From: Helichrysum umbraculigerum
Lineage: Eukaryota; Streptophyta; Magnoliopsida; Asterales; Asteraceae
Assembly (NCBI GenBank): GCA_949592205.1
Contig: CATIUR010000003.1
Coordinates: 82,237,001-82,301,000, forward strand
Direction of reading: 5' to 3'
DNA: 64,000 nucleotides
Part shown: positions 9,601-18,900 of the stretch, one piece after another
How positions within the stretch are numbered: position 1 is the first letter of the stretch
How the letters are laid out: every line of letters begins with the position of its first letter
Program-made: the position numbers and the translations under genes
The notes under the pieces: model-generated
Database searches by the model: none
Seen by the model: the letters and a program-made list of their open reading frames with translations, nothing else
What the model was told of the DNA's origin: nothing

Positions 9601-10170
9601 GTGTCACATATGAAGGCAGTAAAGCGAATTTTTGGTTATCTCAGAGCTAGACCTACCCTTGGTCTTTGGTATTCAAATGAGAAGACTTTCGCTCTCACAG
9701 CCTATTCAGATTCGGATCATGGAGGTTGCAGTATCGATAAGAAGTCTACAACGGGTGGATGTCAGTTTCTGGGATCGCGTTTGGTCTCGTGGCAGTGCAA
9801 GAAGCAAACTACAGTCTCTCTTTCTACAGCAGAGGCTGAGTATGTTGCTGCCGCTAGTTGCTGTGCTCAAGTTCTCTGGATTCAGCACCAATTACGCGAT
9901 TACGGGTTACTTCTTACTATGACTCCCATTCACATAGATAACACTGCTGCTATTTCTATCACACGCAATCCCGTACAGCACTCTAAGACAAAACATATTG
10001 AACTTAGGTTCCACTTCATACGGGATTGCTATGAAAAACACTTGATAGACCTGGTCCACATAGACACCCTTAAACAAAGTGCTGACCTATTCACCAAAGC
10101 CTTTTCACGTGCTCGATTTGATGAACTGGTCAACATGATCGGTTTAAGATTCTTTGGGTCTAAAAAGTAA
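6604..10170 (+). CDS. pol: Copia pol: protease, integrase, reverse transcriptase, RNase H
   Basis: 1188-aa open frame in the Copia domain order. The aspartic protease motif DSGCSRHMTG begins near residue 27. Integrase has an N-terminal HHCC zinc region around 160-210 and a catalytic triad consistent with D228, D291 and E327 (D-x35-E, with RSDNGTEF and NGVAERKN). Reverse transcriptase spans roughly 690-930 and includes LDVKSAFLYG and the active-site YVDDI at residue 872. RNase H follows with AYSDSDHGG and AEAEYVAA and ends near residue 1150. No stop or frameshift interrupts it, so the enzymes look intact. The first ATG is probably not the real start: the frame is open from 6592 and probably joins gag. 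The polyprotein should process itself, copy the RNA to cDNA and insert it. Confidence 0.95.
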   Translation: MGLRFSLISFFDVLQQSERVKDSLWYMDSGCSRHMTGDVSLLTDIKPYSGGYVAFAGDSGGTISGKGTLTNGKVSFENVNYVAELTHNLLSVSQVCDKDYTTLFTKTECVILKPGYVIPEDWVLMRAPRKNDTYVMNMRTVETTSDYTCLLSKASEKESLLWHRRMGHIHFRKMNFLINNDLVRGVPKQSFALQDDCVSCHKGKLHKKSHKSKVVNSIAAPLELLHMDLFGPVSTKSIGGRSYCLVVTDDYSRFSWVYFLTTKGETPDILMYLLDKLANLCNLKVKRIRSDNGTEFKNSTLELFCATRGIEHQFSAPRTPQQNGVAERKNRTIIETARTMLADSKLPIIFWAEAVNTACYVLNRVLTVKKKNKTCYELFNNRKPNLQFLEPFGCPCMIMITKEKVSKFGDKAVEGIFLGYSVNSPNKRVFNKSTNQIEEQFEVKCLRYTEPPQGTGPDWFFNYGSLFDSFKIPDDDETEELVSMLHGLDFSQDTPVSKPADPSPNATPEPPPTDTTPIDTTPTPPSTTPIPTSTSQVAPSKDAPSTSKTVYNYTKELPYDPNMPSLEEGGEDEVSDEGEEAENMNYSHLFSQGDEDDDASPNISANEGDLSNLEQNLVPDQIPVTRIHKDHPIDNIIGDPHAKVQTRHQAKQTDTEQLSGLMANVNSCYLSQNEPKKVEEALKDPSWIEAMQEELQQFEKLQVWEVVPLPKGAHLTGTRWVFRNKMDDRGVVIRNKARLVVQGFSQIEGLDYDDVFAPVARLESIRIFLAYASFKGFRVNQLDVKSAFLYGKVDNDVYVKQPPGFEDPAHPEYVCKLNKALYGLHQAPRLWYERLTTHLIKHGFVRGNIDSTLFILREQSEDREDLLLVQVYVDDIIFGSTNEAMCKNFEKIMKSEFEMSAMGELTFFLGVQVEQLAKGIYIHQSKYVNDMLTRYDLLTCKTYGTPIELNHNLKLAEEDEDCKERDYRSMIGSLMYLTASRPDIVFAVSICSRYQAKPKVSHMKAVKRIFGYLRARPTLGLWYSNEKTFALTAYSDSDHGGCSIDKKSTTGGCQFLGSRLVSWQCKKQTTVSLSTAEAEYVAAASCCAQVLWIQHQLRDYGLLLTMTPIHIDNTAAISITRNPVQHSKTKHIELRFHFIRDCYEKHLIDLVHIDTLKQSADLFTKAFSRARFDELVNMIGLRFFGSKK

Positions 10171-10214
10171 TGTGTGACTTGGATAGTTAACGTTATTTGC
10201 TTTTATGTGTGTTT

Positions 10215-10218
<4 letters not shown>

Positions 10219-10263
<45 letters not shown>
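10219..10263 (+). repeat. 45-base uninterrupted poly(A) tract
   Basis: Forty-five consecutive A residues start 49 bp after the pol stop codon. This could be a homopolymer expansion or the trace of a polyadenylated RNA copied into the element. Exact length is sensitive to sequencing error. Confidence 0.95.
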
Positions 10264-10264
<1 letters not shown>

Positions 10265-11353
10265 ATAATTGCAACAGCCATTCTTTATACTCTTAAGTAT
10301 CAAAGAAAACGCAAGGTTGCTACATTTTTAAAATAGACGTTGAAGTTGTGTCTGTAAACAACTTGGGATATGATAGTACATCGGGTGACATGCACAAAAT
10401 GGAATTTTAAGGTTTATCTTGGATGTGTCAGTAGATTTATCTGACACACTTAAAACAGTTTTTATCTAAATTATCTTCATCATACGATGTATTGGTAGGC
10501 ATGGTACACACCGGTCTCTGAGGTATTAAGAAGTAATTTACATACATGTCTATGATCATGTGGTAAACACCTTGTGATGTACGACTTTAAGTCTTAATTC
10601 CTTAGCATAGCTTGACATACTTCTATTTTTGGATCGTATATCTGAGATCTTTTGGGGGAGTATGCTGATTGTTTCCTCTGTTGTACGAAAGTGCAGACCT
10701 GGTCTCAATTCAGCTTACTCTCAAAACTAAGCAAACGTGAGTCAATGCACTTGCAAAGTCTTAAATTTAAGATACTACACAAGGTCGCCACAAATTTGGT
10801 TTGACTGCGTTTAGTTTTACTTATACCTGAATCAAGTTATGTTGCTCTGTTGTACGCAAGTACAGACCTGTCACCGCTGGCTTGATTCTTAAAATTGATC
10901 CTCTTATATTCCTTCTAATTTTGGAAACTATGTTCATGTCTAAGTTATAGGGGTATATCTATGGTGGGGACCATGGTGCAATATTCATCCTAACAATAAA
11001 AGGTTACCTCACAGACACGGATGTAACATGTTTAGGTGGACAAACAATACCAATAATTGTCTTGAAATAATTTTTATACAAGGTGTTTTAAATGTGCCAA
11101 GTAAATTTAAAGTGGACAAATATACTGATGATCGAAATAACACTTACCATTCCTAATAATTGCATGTTATTCCGATATGATCCCTAACTAGACTTAATCA
11201 ACTCCGTCACCAAAAAGAATGTATTTAGTTTGGTTTTATATTTGTAATTTTGTGTCTTTAAATTTTATTTATTTGTTAACCAAATCACATTTACTGTCAA
11301 ATTGAGTACTGCGCAAAAGATCGATAAAATTTTAAATTTTTTTCAAAAACTGT
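10264..11353 (+). other. Non-coding spacer between pol and the extra ORF
   Basis: No ORF of note. It contains an internal polypurine-like TTTGGGGGAGTATGCTG from 10651, the kind of sequence that usually sits right before a 3' LTR. It also contains a direct repeat built on CTCTGTTGTACG(A/C)AAGT(G/A)CAGACCTG (10676-10702 and 10846-10872), about 170 bp apart. Confidence 0.7.
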
Positions 11354-11452
11354 CGATATGCGTCACTTCCTAAGTGACGCTCATAGTGACGCATAAGAGT
11401 GACGCTTTAAGAGTCGTTCTAAGTGACGCTGATTAGAGTTTTGGTATAAATA
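11354..11452 (+). promoter_or_regulatory. Candidate internal promoter upstream of the extra ORF
   Basis: Several GCGTCACTT / AAGTGACGC motifs (11359-11430) are followed by TATAAATA at 11445-11452. Spacing and context closely match the LTR promoter: AGTGACGC, a short spacer, GTTTT and then TATAAAT. A CT- and CA-rich, leader-like stretch follows from about 11475. The arrangement suggests separate transcription of the 12362-14962 ORF. No expression data are available. Confidence 0.5.
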
Positions 11453-11489
11453 GTCCTTATCCGGCACTCATTTCTACCACCAACACTAT

Positions 11490-12275
11490 TCACTACGCGT
11501 CACTTCCACTACCCTTGCGTCACTTCTCTCGTCGCTGCGTCACTTCGACTGTTCGTGCTTTCCGATCGATCTACGGCTTTTCGTGTATTTTGCGTGCAAT
11601 CGGTCTCCGTTACCTTGTTCATCTCACTTATACGCATCATTAGGTACCATTTTTATCTATTAAAATTGCGTATTCATGATTTAATCGTCGATTGAAGTTT
11701 CGGGTTTTTAGGGTTTATGAAATCATGATTATTGGGGATCGTTTTGTTATTGTTTTGTGTTAATAAACGGCGTGTTTTACTCGTCTTTACTTGCCGCACC
11801 GTTTGGTTAACTCGTTTTCAAAAAACCCCAAAACTGGTTCGTCGTGATTTCTGGGCTTGAACAGTGACACGATGATCTTCATCGTTGCGTCACTTCAAGC
11901 GTCACTTCCTTAAGTGACGCTTAATGGTAATTTCACAGGTTAAGTGTCACTTCCACAAGTGACGCCTTTAAACGTCACTTTGCTGAGTGACGCCTTTATG
12001 CGTCACTCCCACATAATACTTACCGAGTGACGCTTTGATCCGTGACTTTCTTAACTGACGCTGTCAGTGCCGCTTTAACTGACCGTCACTTTCTAAATGA
12101 CGCATACCCGTCACTTGTTAAGTACCGCTTGAATGATACATGTTGCGGCAACGTCACTTACACCAGTGACGCTTTCAATGCGTCACTTACCTTAAGTGAC
12201 GCATCCTTCTGATTTCTGATTTTCATACGCCATTCCTTAAGTGTCGGCTGTCTTACGTGCGTCACTTCTTCAGTG
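11490..12275 (+). repeat. GCGTCACT/AGTGACGC hairpin array before the extra ORF
   Basis: Many degenerate GCGTCACTT and AAGTGACGC motifs, densest at 11880-12275, are mostly paired as inverted repeats with short loops, for example GCGTCACTTCCTTAAGTGAC near 11900. This is the same array type as 3360-3810 upstream of gag. Confidence 0.85.
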
Positions 12276-12361
12276 ACGCTATAAAATCAGATTTTTTTGA
12301 TTATGTTTTTGAGCTTATTCTGTAACGATTTTTCGTGTTCTTGTCTGGTTTATAGTTACAG
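11644..12361 (+). other. Candidate leader intron of the extra ORF
   Basis: A donor-like TTAG|GTACCA at 11644 and an acceptor-like TTTATAGTTACAG ending at 12361 directly abut the ATG at 12362. The interval is T-rich and intron-like and contains most of the second array. Splice-site appearance only. Confidence 0.35.
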
Positions 12362-14962
12362 ATGGAGCATCTTCATGATTATTATCGTCGCACAAACACC
12401 AGGCACAACATTGTTGCATTTTTGGAATCTACGCATAAGAACTCATTGCCTTTTCGGCCGATGATCGAGTTTCTTAGACGTTCGAGGATTCATTACGCTA
12501 TTACAGCTTCAGTACCAGTGTATATGAATCAAATCGAGGAGTTTTATGACCACGCATTTATCAGAACAGAGAACGATACTCCGCGGATTGTGACCACGAT
12601 GTTTGGTCGTGAGATTCAGATTACACAGGATTCAGTTCGCCGTGTTTTGCAGTTTGATGATGCAAACGATATGCCGACCGTTTTTGAGACTACTTTTATC
12701 TACGGGGGTCTTCAGAGATTGGGCTATCCGGCTGATCAGCTTACTGATTTTCGTAAACAGTATCTCTGTCGGGTTTGGAGATACTTAGCTCACATTGTAA
12801 TTGTGTGTTTATCTCCGCGAAAAGGAGGATACGATGCTGCAAGTCACATGACTTTATCTCTGATGCTGGCGTTAGTTTATAACAAGCCGTATAACTTCAG
12901 CGGTTATATTTTCGGGAATATGGTTGATAATGTTCGAGCTGGAAAAGAAAAATGGCTGTTATATCCTCGTTTTGTTCAGCTGTTGTTAAATGATTTGAAT
13001 CTGGGAATAGCTCCGGATCTACGATCGTTACTATTTCCAACGCCCATGATGTTACGTGTTTTCAATGACTGTAAGCTTCCACCAAAAGATTCTCAGATCT
13101 TACCTGATCGTGAGTTATTTGGGCACATAGTAAACGAAAACTATGTTGCGCCGCCCGGGGATGGTTATGAGGATGTTGTTGTTCCTCCGGTCAATGAGGC
13201 AGATTTAGTTGATGCTGCTGTAGCTCAAGATTTGGAGGATATTGAGCAAGTTGGAGAGGTTCCAGCTGAGGAATCTGATGGTGGTGTTACACCACCTGAT
13301 TCTCCGGGTGATGTACCACCTCAGGATGCATTGGATGGAATACAGTTGGCTGATCCTCGACGCTTTAAGCGTATTTTGAGAAGGATTTCTGCGGGGCGTG
13401 TTCATGTACCGCCTAATCTTGGAAAGCGACCAGCTGGGTCTTCTCCGTCTTATGCTAATTTACCATTGAGAAGACGCCAGCGAACAGGAATTACCATTCA
13501 GGAGCCTGGTCACCAAGATCAACAACAACAACAACAACCGCCTACTGCGATGCTTCAGCAGTTACTTGATCAGATAACTCAGATGAACAAGCGTTTTGAT
13601 GATCAGGCTGCCGTGATTGAAGCTCAAGCTGCTCAAATAAAAGATTTGGAGATAAAAGCAGCTCATATGCAGGAATTGCAGCTAGAATTGAAAGATGTGC
13701 AGTCTAGGTTGTTAGAATTGGAAGCGGTTACTGTTGTTTCGGGGGAGGAAGGTCAGAGAACCTTAGAAACAAATGTAACCCCTCCCCCAGAATCCGAAAA
13801 TGTAAATCCAGATTCTATTAATGAAAACATTGCTTTGGATTATTTCGTTGATGTTCCAGGACAACCGAGACCCATTTCGGTTGATTATTCGAATGTTAAT
13901 CTCACATACATTCAGAGTTTGATAAATCCGGATGATGAAGAAGATAAATCAGTTGATCCGGATGATATAGAGATGGATGCTGAGGTTCCAGGGTCAGACG
14001 AAGAATATTTGGTTAATCCTCATCAGGAACCAGCACCTGAGCGAGAATCGGAACCAGTTCAGAAACAACCGGCTCAACCGTATGATTTTGATGCACCGAT
14101 CATTGAGTCCGATAATTCTGATGATGACCAAGAGCCTCAAACAGATACTACTCAGGAACAACCAACTGCTGAATCTGTTCCTGAACAAGCGCAACCGTCT
14201 ACATCTTCAGAGCGCCCGATGTTTCGAAAGCTCAAGCCTGAATTGAAGATTTGCAAAACATATCAGGTTCGAGGTGATTTGACTGGATTAATCAGAAGTT
14301 GGAAGTTTGATGAAGTCAACTTTCTGATTCTTATTAAGCGAAGAGATGGAGTACAGTATTTTCGACCGAGATTTAACTGTATTAGCACGCTGCCGAAGGA
14401 AGAATTGAATCGTCTTGCTCAACTGAACATTGTTAACCACACTGATGATTTTCGTGGTAACATGTTTCAGAAGATTCTTAGAAAAGATATCTACAGCAAG
14501 AAGTATTTGTGGGTTAGACCAGAGTTGGGAGTTCGTTATTCATACAAGAAAAAGTTGGATTCAAGAACTCAGCAACCGATCGTGAAATATCATTATCCTC
14601 CAGCTGCTAGTCAGAAAACTGTGCCTTTGCAGTCATTACCACTTGATTTTCTGAGAAGATTACGATATTGGTGGTTTGACTCTGTTACTCAAGAAGCAGT
14701 CATTGAATATCTTTCGGTTGAAGATCCAGTGATTGAGAAAGGTAATTGGAGTTTATCTGCAAAGTATGGAAGAACGCTTCGCATTTTTGATCCGATCAGC
14801 CTTATCAATTTGACGAAGAAAGATTTGAAAGCTCTTCACAAAAGTAAGATGGAGTATCATCGTTATGATCAAGAAGAAGCTTCAAAGTTCGAGAAGGTGG
14901 TCGAGATTTGTGTTCGAGTGGGTATTCATGCTGGTGGAGTGTTTCCACCAGGTTGGGTTTAA
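12362..14962 (+). CDS. Extra ORF of the Copia element (env-like position), function unknown
   Basis: 866 aa between pol and the 3' LTR, the position of the 'envelope-like' ORF in SIRE/Maximus elements. Residues about 10-240 form a compact, mostly helical-looking domain (motifs IHYAITASVPVY, QIEEFY, GREIQITQDSVRRVL, YPRFVQLLLNDL) that I recognise from memory as recurring in predicted daisy-family proteins, often with misleading names. An acidic, proline-rich segment follows. A Q-rich coiled coil lies at about 395-460, then a long acidic linker (470-620) and a basic C-terminal domain (about 620-840). I see no signal peptide or membrane segment, so an envelope function is not supported. The frame is intact. 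The ATG directly follows an acceptor-like CAG. I do not assign a molecular function. Confidence 0.85.
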   Translation: MEHLHDYYRRTNTRHNIVAFLESTHKNSLPFRPMIEFLRRSRIHYAITASVPVYMNQIEEFYDHAFIRTENDTPRIVTTMFGREIQITQDSVRRVLQFDDANDMPTVFETTFIYGGLQRLGYPADQLTDFRKQYLCRVWRYLAHIVIVCLSPRKGGYDAASHMTLSLMLALVYNKPYNFSGYIFGNMVDNVRAGKEKWLLYPRFVQLLLNDLNLGIAPDLRSLLFPTPMMLRVFNDCKLPPKDSQILPDRELFGHIVNENYVAPPGDGYEDVVVPPVNEADLVDAAVAQDLEDIEQVGEVPAEESDGGVTPPDSPGDVPPQDALDGIQLADPRRFKRILRRISAGRVHVPPNLGKRPAGSSPSYANLPLRRRQRTGITIQEPGHQDQQQQQQPPTAMLQQLLDQITQMNKRFDDQAAVIEAQAAQIKDLEIKAAHMQELQLELKDVQSRLLELEAVTVVSGEEGQRTLETNVTPPPESENVNPDSINENIALDYFVDVPGQPRPISVDYSNVNLTYIQSLINPDDEEDKSVDPDDIEMDAEVPGSDEEYLVNPHQEPAPERESEPVQKQPAQPYDFDAPIIESDNSDDDQEPQTDTTQEQPTAESVPEQAQPSTSSERPMFRKLKPELKICKTYQVRGDLTGLIRSWKFDEVNFLILIKRRDGVQYFRPRFNCISTLPKEELNRLAQLNIVNHTDDFRGNMFQKILRKDIYSKKYLWVRPELGVRYSYKKKLDSRTQQPIVKYHYPPAASQKTVPLQSLPLDFLRRLRYWWFDSVTQEAVIEYLSVEDPVIEKGNWSLSAKYGRTLRIFDPISLINLTKKDLKALHKSKMEYHRYDQEEASKFEKVVEICVRVGIHAGGVFPPGWV

Positions 14963-15002
14963 ACTGAAGATGTTTTTTTTTTGAAGACCAAGCTGAAGAC
15001 AC

Positions 15003-15011
15003 GGGGGAGTT
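15003..15011 (+). other. Polypurine tract of the Copia element
   Basis: GGGGGAGTT, within ACACGGGGGAGTT, ends immediately before the 3' LTR at 15012. This is the expected site for plus-strand DNA priming. Confidence 0.85.
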
Positions 15012-15461
15012 TGTTGATACATGTTTGTGTGTCTGTCAGTTGGTCTATTGAGTTGTAAGTGTCGTTAGTTAGTTTTATTAGAAAAGTTATTTTCTGTATT
15101 TGCGACACTTAAGTTTAGCATTAGGCGACACTTGCCTTAGTGACGCATAGCGACACTTAGGTAAGTGACGCATGAGGGCGGCGACATGCGACACTTCCCA
15201 AGTGACGCATGTCTGCCGATTTTGTTTTAGTATAAATTGAAACCTACGGGTTTTCGGCTAGGGTTGACGAAACCCTAGCACCATTTGTCGACTAAGCACT
15301 TCTGTAAACAGTTCCAATACGATTTACAAGCTAATATACTCGTTTACTTTGATTAATCATTGTTTTCGGTTTGAGTTTATTACTTGTTTGTGTAATTGAT
15401 TGATTCCGCCAATCTATTACTATCGATCAACACTCAGATCCACATCCAGGGGGCACTCTCA
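15012..15461 (+). repeat. Copia 3' LTR
   Basis: 450 bp, identical by eye to the 5' LTR, followed by GTTCG (15462-15466), the right target-site duplication. Identity of the two LTRs indicates a recent insertion. Confidence 0.97.
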
Positions 15462-15879
15462 GTTCGTTTGCTCCGTCATTTAATCGTTAAATAATTATTT
15501 ACATTTTAATTATAAGTTCAAAATACAATTTAATCTATATTGTAGTTATGAAATATAAGTTTGTTTATTTAGTTTGCGCGGTTTAATGTTTTAAATCGTG
15601 TAAGTTTGGTTTGTACGATACGAATGAATACGAAATATTATCAAAATAATATTTTTGACATAAAAGCGTTATTTAATAAAGTTGATCACCAACGTCCGTA
15701 TTAAATTGAATCGAAATACATCCGATTTAAATTGCGTACGATTTAATCAAATCGCATTTTCGTATATATTCAACAATATATATAATTCGATACATTAATT
15801 AGCCTAACAAGGAACTAATTACATGTATTAACATATGATTAGGCACTAAATCACTAGTCCTAATTTGGCGGGTGTTACA

Positions 15880-15892
15880 TTATCCCCCTGTT
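15880..15892 (-). other. Polypurine tract of element A
   Basis: The minus strand reads AACAGGGGGATAA directly before A's 3' LTR (which begins at 15879 going down). The same motif class (AACAAGGGGAGAA) precedes the 3' LTRs of B and C. Confidence 0.85.
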
Positions 15893-15913
15893 AGAAGAAT
15901 TTCGTCCCGAAAT

Positions 15914-18900
15914 TTAGCTCGAAGTCGTGTTTGATGTGGAATCAGTGAATAGTTGAGGATATTTGAGTCGCATTTGGTCTTCCCGTTCCCAGGTGAATTC
16001 CGGACCACGCCGCGAATTCCATCTGACCTTGACGATGGGAATACGACTTTGTTTCAGTTGTTTGACCTCACGGTCCATAATTTCAGCGGGTTCCTCAACG
16101 AAATGAAGTTTATCGTCAACACGAATTTCATCTAATGGAATAATAAGTGTCTCATCAGACAGACACTTCTTCAAATTTGAAATATGAAAAGTAGGGTGCA
16201 CGCTGCTGAGTTCGGATGGCAGCTGCAATCGATAAGCTACGGGGCCAATCCTTTCAAGGATTTCAAAAGGCCCGATGTACCGGGGATTCAACTTCCCGCG
16301 TTTGCCAAAACGGATGACGCCTTTCCAAGGCGATACTTTTAAGAGAACTCGATCCCCAACTTGGAACTCGAGTGGTTTGCGTCTCACGTCAGCATAACTT
16401 TTCTGACGATCACGTGCGGCTTTGAGTCTGTTTTGGATTTCCACAATTTTCTCAGTGGTTGCGTGAATGAGTTCAGGACCGGTGAGTTGACTATCTCCCA
16501 CCTCAGTCCAACAGATCGGTGATCGGCACTTACGACCGTACAGTGCCTCAAAAGGTGCAGCCTTAATGCTGGCATGATAACTGTTATTGTACGAAAATTC
16601 GCACAACGGTAGATGTTTTTCCCAGTTTGTACCGAAATCAACTACGCAGGCTCGTAGCATGTCTTCCAGTGTTTGAATGGTTCGTTCACTTTGGCCATCG
16701 GTTTGAGGATGATACGCGGTACTCATATCGAGACGGGTACCCAAAGATTTCTGAAGTGATTGCCAAAAGTGAGAAGTGAAACGGGCATCTCTATCCGAGA
16801 TGATCGAGATTGGAACACCGTGATGAGAAACGATTTCCTTGATGTAGATTTGTGTAAGGCGTTCCATTTTATCGTTTTCTTTGATTGCCAGGAAATGAGC
16901 AGATTTGGTGAGACGATCGACGATCACCCAAATGGTATCGCAACCGCTCGACGACTTTGGTAGTTTGGTTATGAAGTCCATGGCAATTTGATCCCATTTC
17001 CATTCAGGGATTTCCGGTTGTTGAAGTAAACCAGGAGGTTTCTGATGTTCGGTTTTGACTTTCGAGCAAGTAAGACATTTGCTGACATAAGTGGCGATTT
17101 CGGCTTTCATGTTTGGCCACCAGTAAAATTCCTTGATGCCGTGGTACATCTTATCGGATCCCGGGTGGATAGAATATTTAGACTTGTGAGCCTCGTCCAT
17201 CACCAAGTCTCTTAGGTTCCCGAAACTAAGCAACCAGATTCGGTTTGAGAAATACCTAATCCCGTTAGGTTTGATTTCAAATTGTTTGTCGATGCCCCGC
17301 AAGGCTTCATTTTTGATGTTTTCAGATTTCAGGGCTTCGATCTGAGCGGTATGAATTTGAATGGTAAGATCGTTGTGAATGGTCATACTGAGGGCTCGGA
17401 CTCGAAGTGGTTTTGATCGTTCCTTTCGGCTGAGGGCATCGGCTACGACATTAGCCTTCCCTGGATGGTACTTGATCTCGCAATCATAATCGGTAAGCAA
17501 CTCGACCCATCGACGTTGCCTCATATTGAGATCCTTCTGATCGAATATATGTTGGAGACTTTTGTGGTCGGTAAAGATGGTGCACTTAGTGCCGTAGAGA
17601 TAATGTCTCCAGATTTTTAGAGCAAAAACGACAGCTCCAAGTTCGAGATCATGAGTGGTGTAGTTCTTTTCGTGAATTTTCAGCTGTCGCGAAGCATAGG
17701 CAATGACTTTGTCTCGTTGCATCAGCACGCAACCGAGACCTTGGTGAGAAGCATCGCAGTATACCACGAAGTCATCGGTGCCTTCGGGTAAGGATAAAAT
17801 TGGAGCACTGCAAAGCTTTTGTTTCAGAAGTTGGAACGCTGACTCTTGTTTATCGGTCCAATCGAACCTTTTGTCCTTCTGAGTCAGTACCGTGAGTGGT
17901 TGAGCTATTTTGGAGAAATTTTCGATAAATCGCCGATAGTACCCAGCAAGACCCAAGAATTGTCGTACTTCAGTTGCAGAGGTGGGTGCTTGCCAGTCTT
18001 TGATAGCCTCGATTTTTGATGGGTCCACGTGAATTCCCTGACTGTCGATCACGTGACCAAGAAATTGAACGGTTTGAATCCAGAACTCACACTTAGAGAA
18101 TTTAGCGTAAAGCTCCTCGTGTCTAAGTAGTTCAAGGATGGTCTTAAGGTGTTGCGCATGTTCTTGCTCGTTGCGCGAGTAAATGAGTATGTCATCAATA
18201 AAAACAATGACAAACTTTTCGAGGTAAGGCTTGCACACCCGGTTCATAAGGTCCATGAATACAGCCGGTGCGTTTGTTAGGCCAAAGGGCATCACTTGGA
18301 ATTCGTAGTGCCCGTAACGAGTTCTGAAAGCAGTTTTTGGAATATCGGTGTCGCGAACCCGTAACTGATGATAACCTGATCGCAGGTCAATTTTTGAGTA
18401 GAAACTTGAACCCTGAAGTTGGTCGAACAGATCATCAATGCGAGGAAGTGGATAACGGTTCTTGACGGTCAATTTGTTCAACTCTCGATAGTCGATGCAC
18501 ATTCTGAATGAACCGTCCTTCTTTTTGACAAATAAGACTGGAGCTCCCCAAGGTGAAGAACTCGGTCTAATGAATCCTCGATCCAGAAGTTCCTGTAACT
18601 GAGAGGACAACTCCTGAAGTTCAGATGGGGCTAAACGGTATGGTGCGCGGGCCACCGGTGCGGCACCCGGCACGAGATCAATTGAGAACTCAACCTGTCT
18701 AGGTGGAGGTAAACCAGGTAGTTCTTCCGGAAAGACTTCGGGAAAGTCTCTAACAATTGGCACATCCTCAAGTCGCTTCTCCTCCGACTTCTTCTCTGTG
18801 ATGTGTGCGAGCATTGCAGGGTAACCCTTTCTCAGAAATTTTCGGGTTTTTAAGCAAGAGATGATATTGAGTCCCGTCCCACCGGTCTCCCCCTGTATGA

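Larger units (their letters stand above)
2681..15461 (+). mobile_element. SIRE/Maximus-like Ty1/Copia element, full length, three ORFs
   Basis: Identical-looking 450-bp LTRs (2681-3130 and 15012-15461, TGTTGATA...CTCTCA) flanked by the 5-bp duplication GTTCG (2676-2680 and 15462-15466). A's other LTR reads straight through this site near 23513-23530, giving the exact empty site. The order is LTR, primer binding site, gag, pol with the Copia order (protease, integrase, reverse transcriptase, RNase H), a long spacer, an 866-aa extra ORF, polypurine tract, LTR. Total 12.8 kb. The additional ORF downstream of pol and the long gag fit the SIRE/Maximus lineage; the 450-bp LTRs are short for it, so the lineage name is less certain than the superfamily. 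Confidence 0.95.
658..15879 (-). repeat. Element A 3' LTR, split by the Copia insertion
   Basis: On the minus strand this is the downstream (3') LTR. It is present as 658-2680 and 15467-15879 on either side of the Copia element and one TSD copy. Its plus-strand left end is TGTAACACCC and its right end GGGTGTTACA, followed by the complement of a polypurine tract. It contains a hairpin pair (1038-1079), the palindrome TATATGGTACCATATA (1265-1280), a TGCGACAC array (1954-2242) and a purine-rich block around 2560-2625, which reads as CT-rich on the minus strand and probably lies near the transcription start. Confidence 0.93.

Noticed and set aside
12362..14962. Calling the extra Copia ORF an envelope protein
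   Set aside because: Only its position suggests this; no signal peptide or membrane segment is visible.
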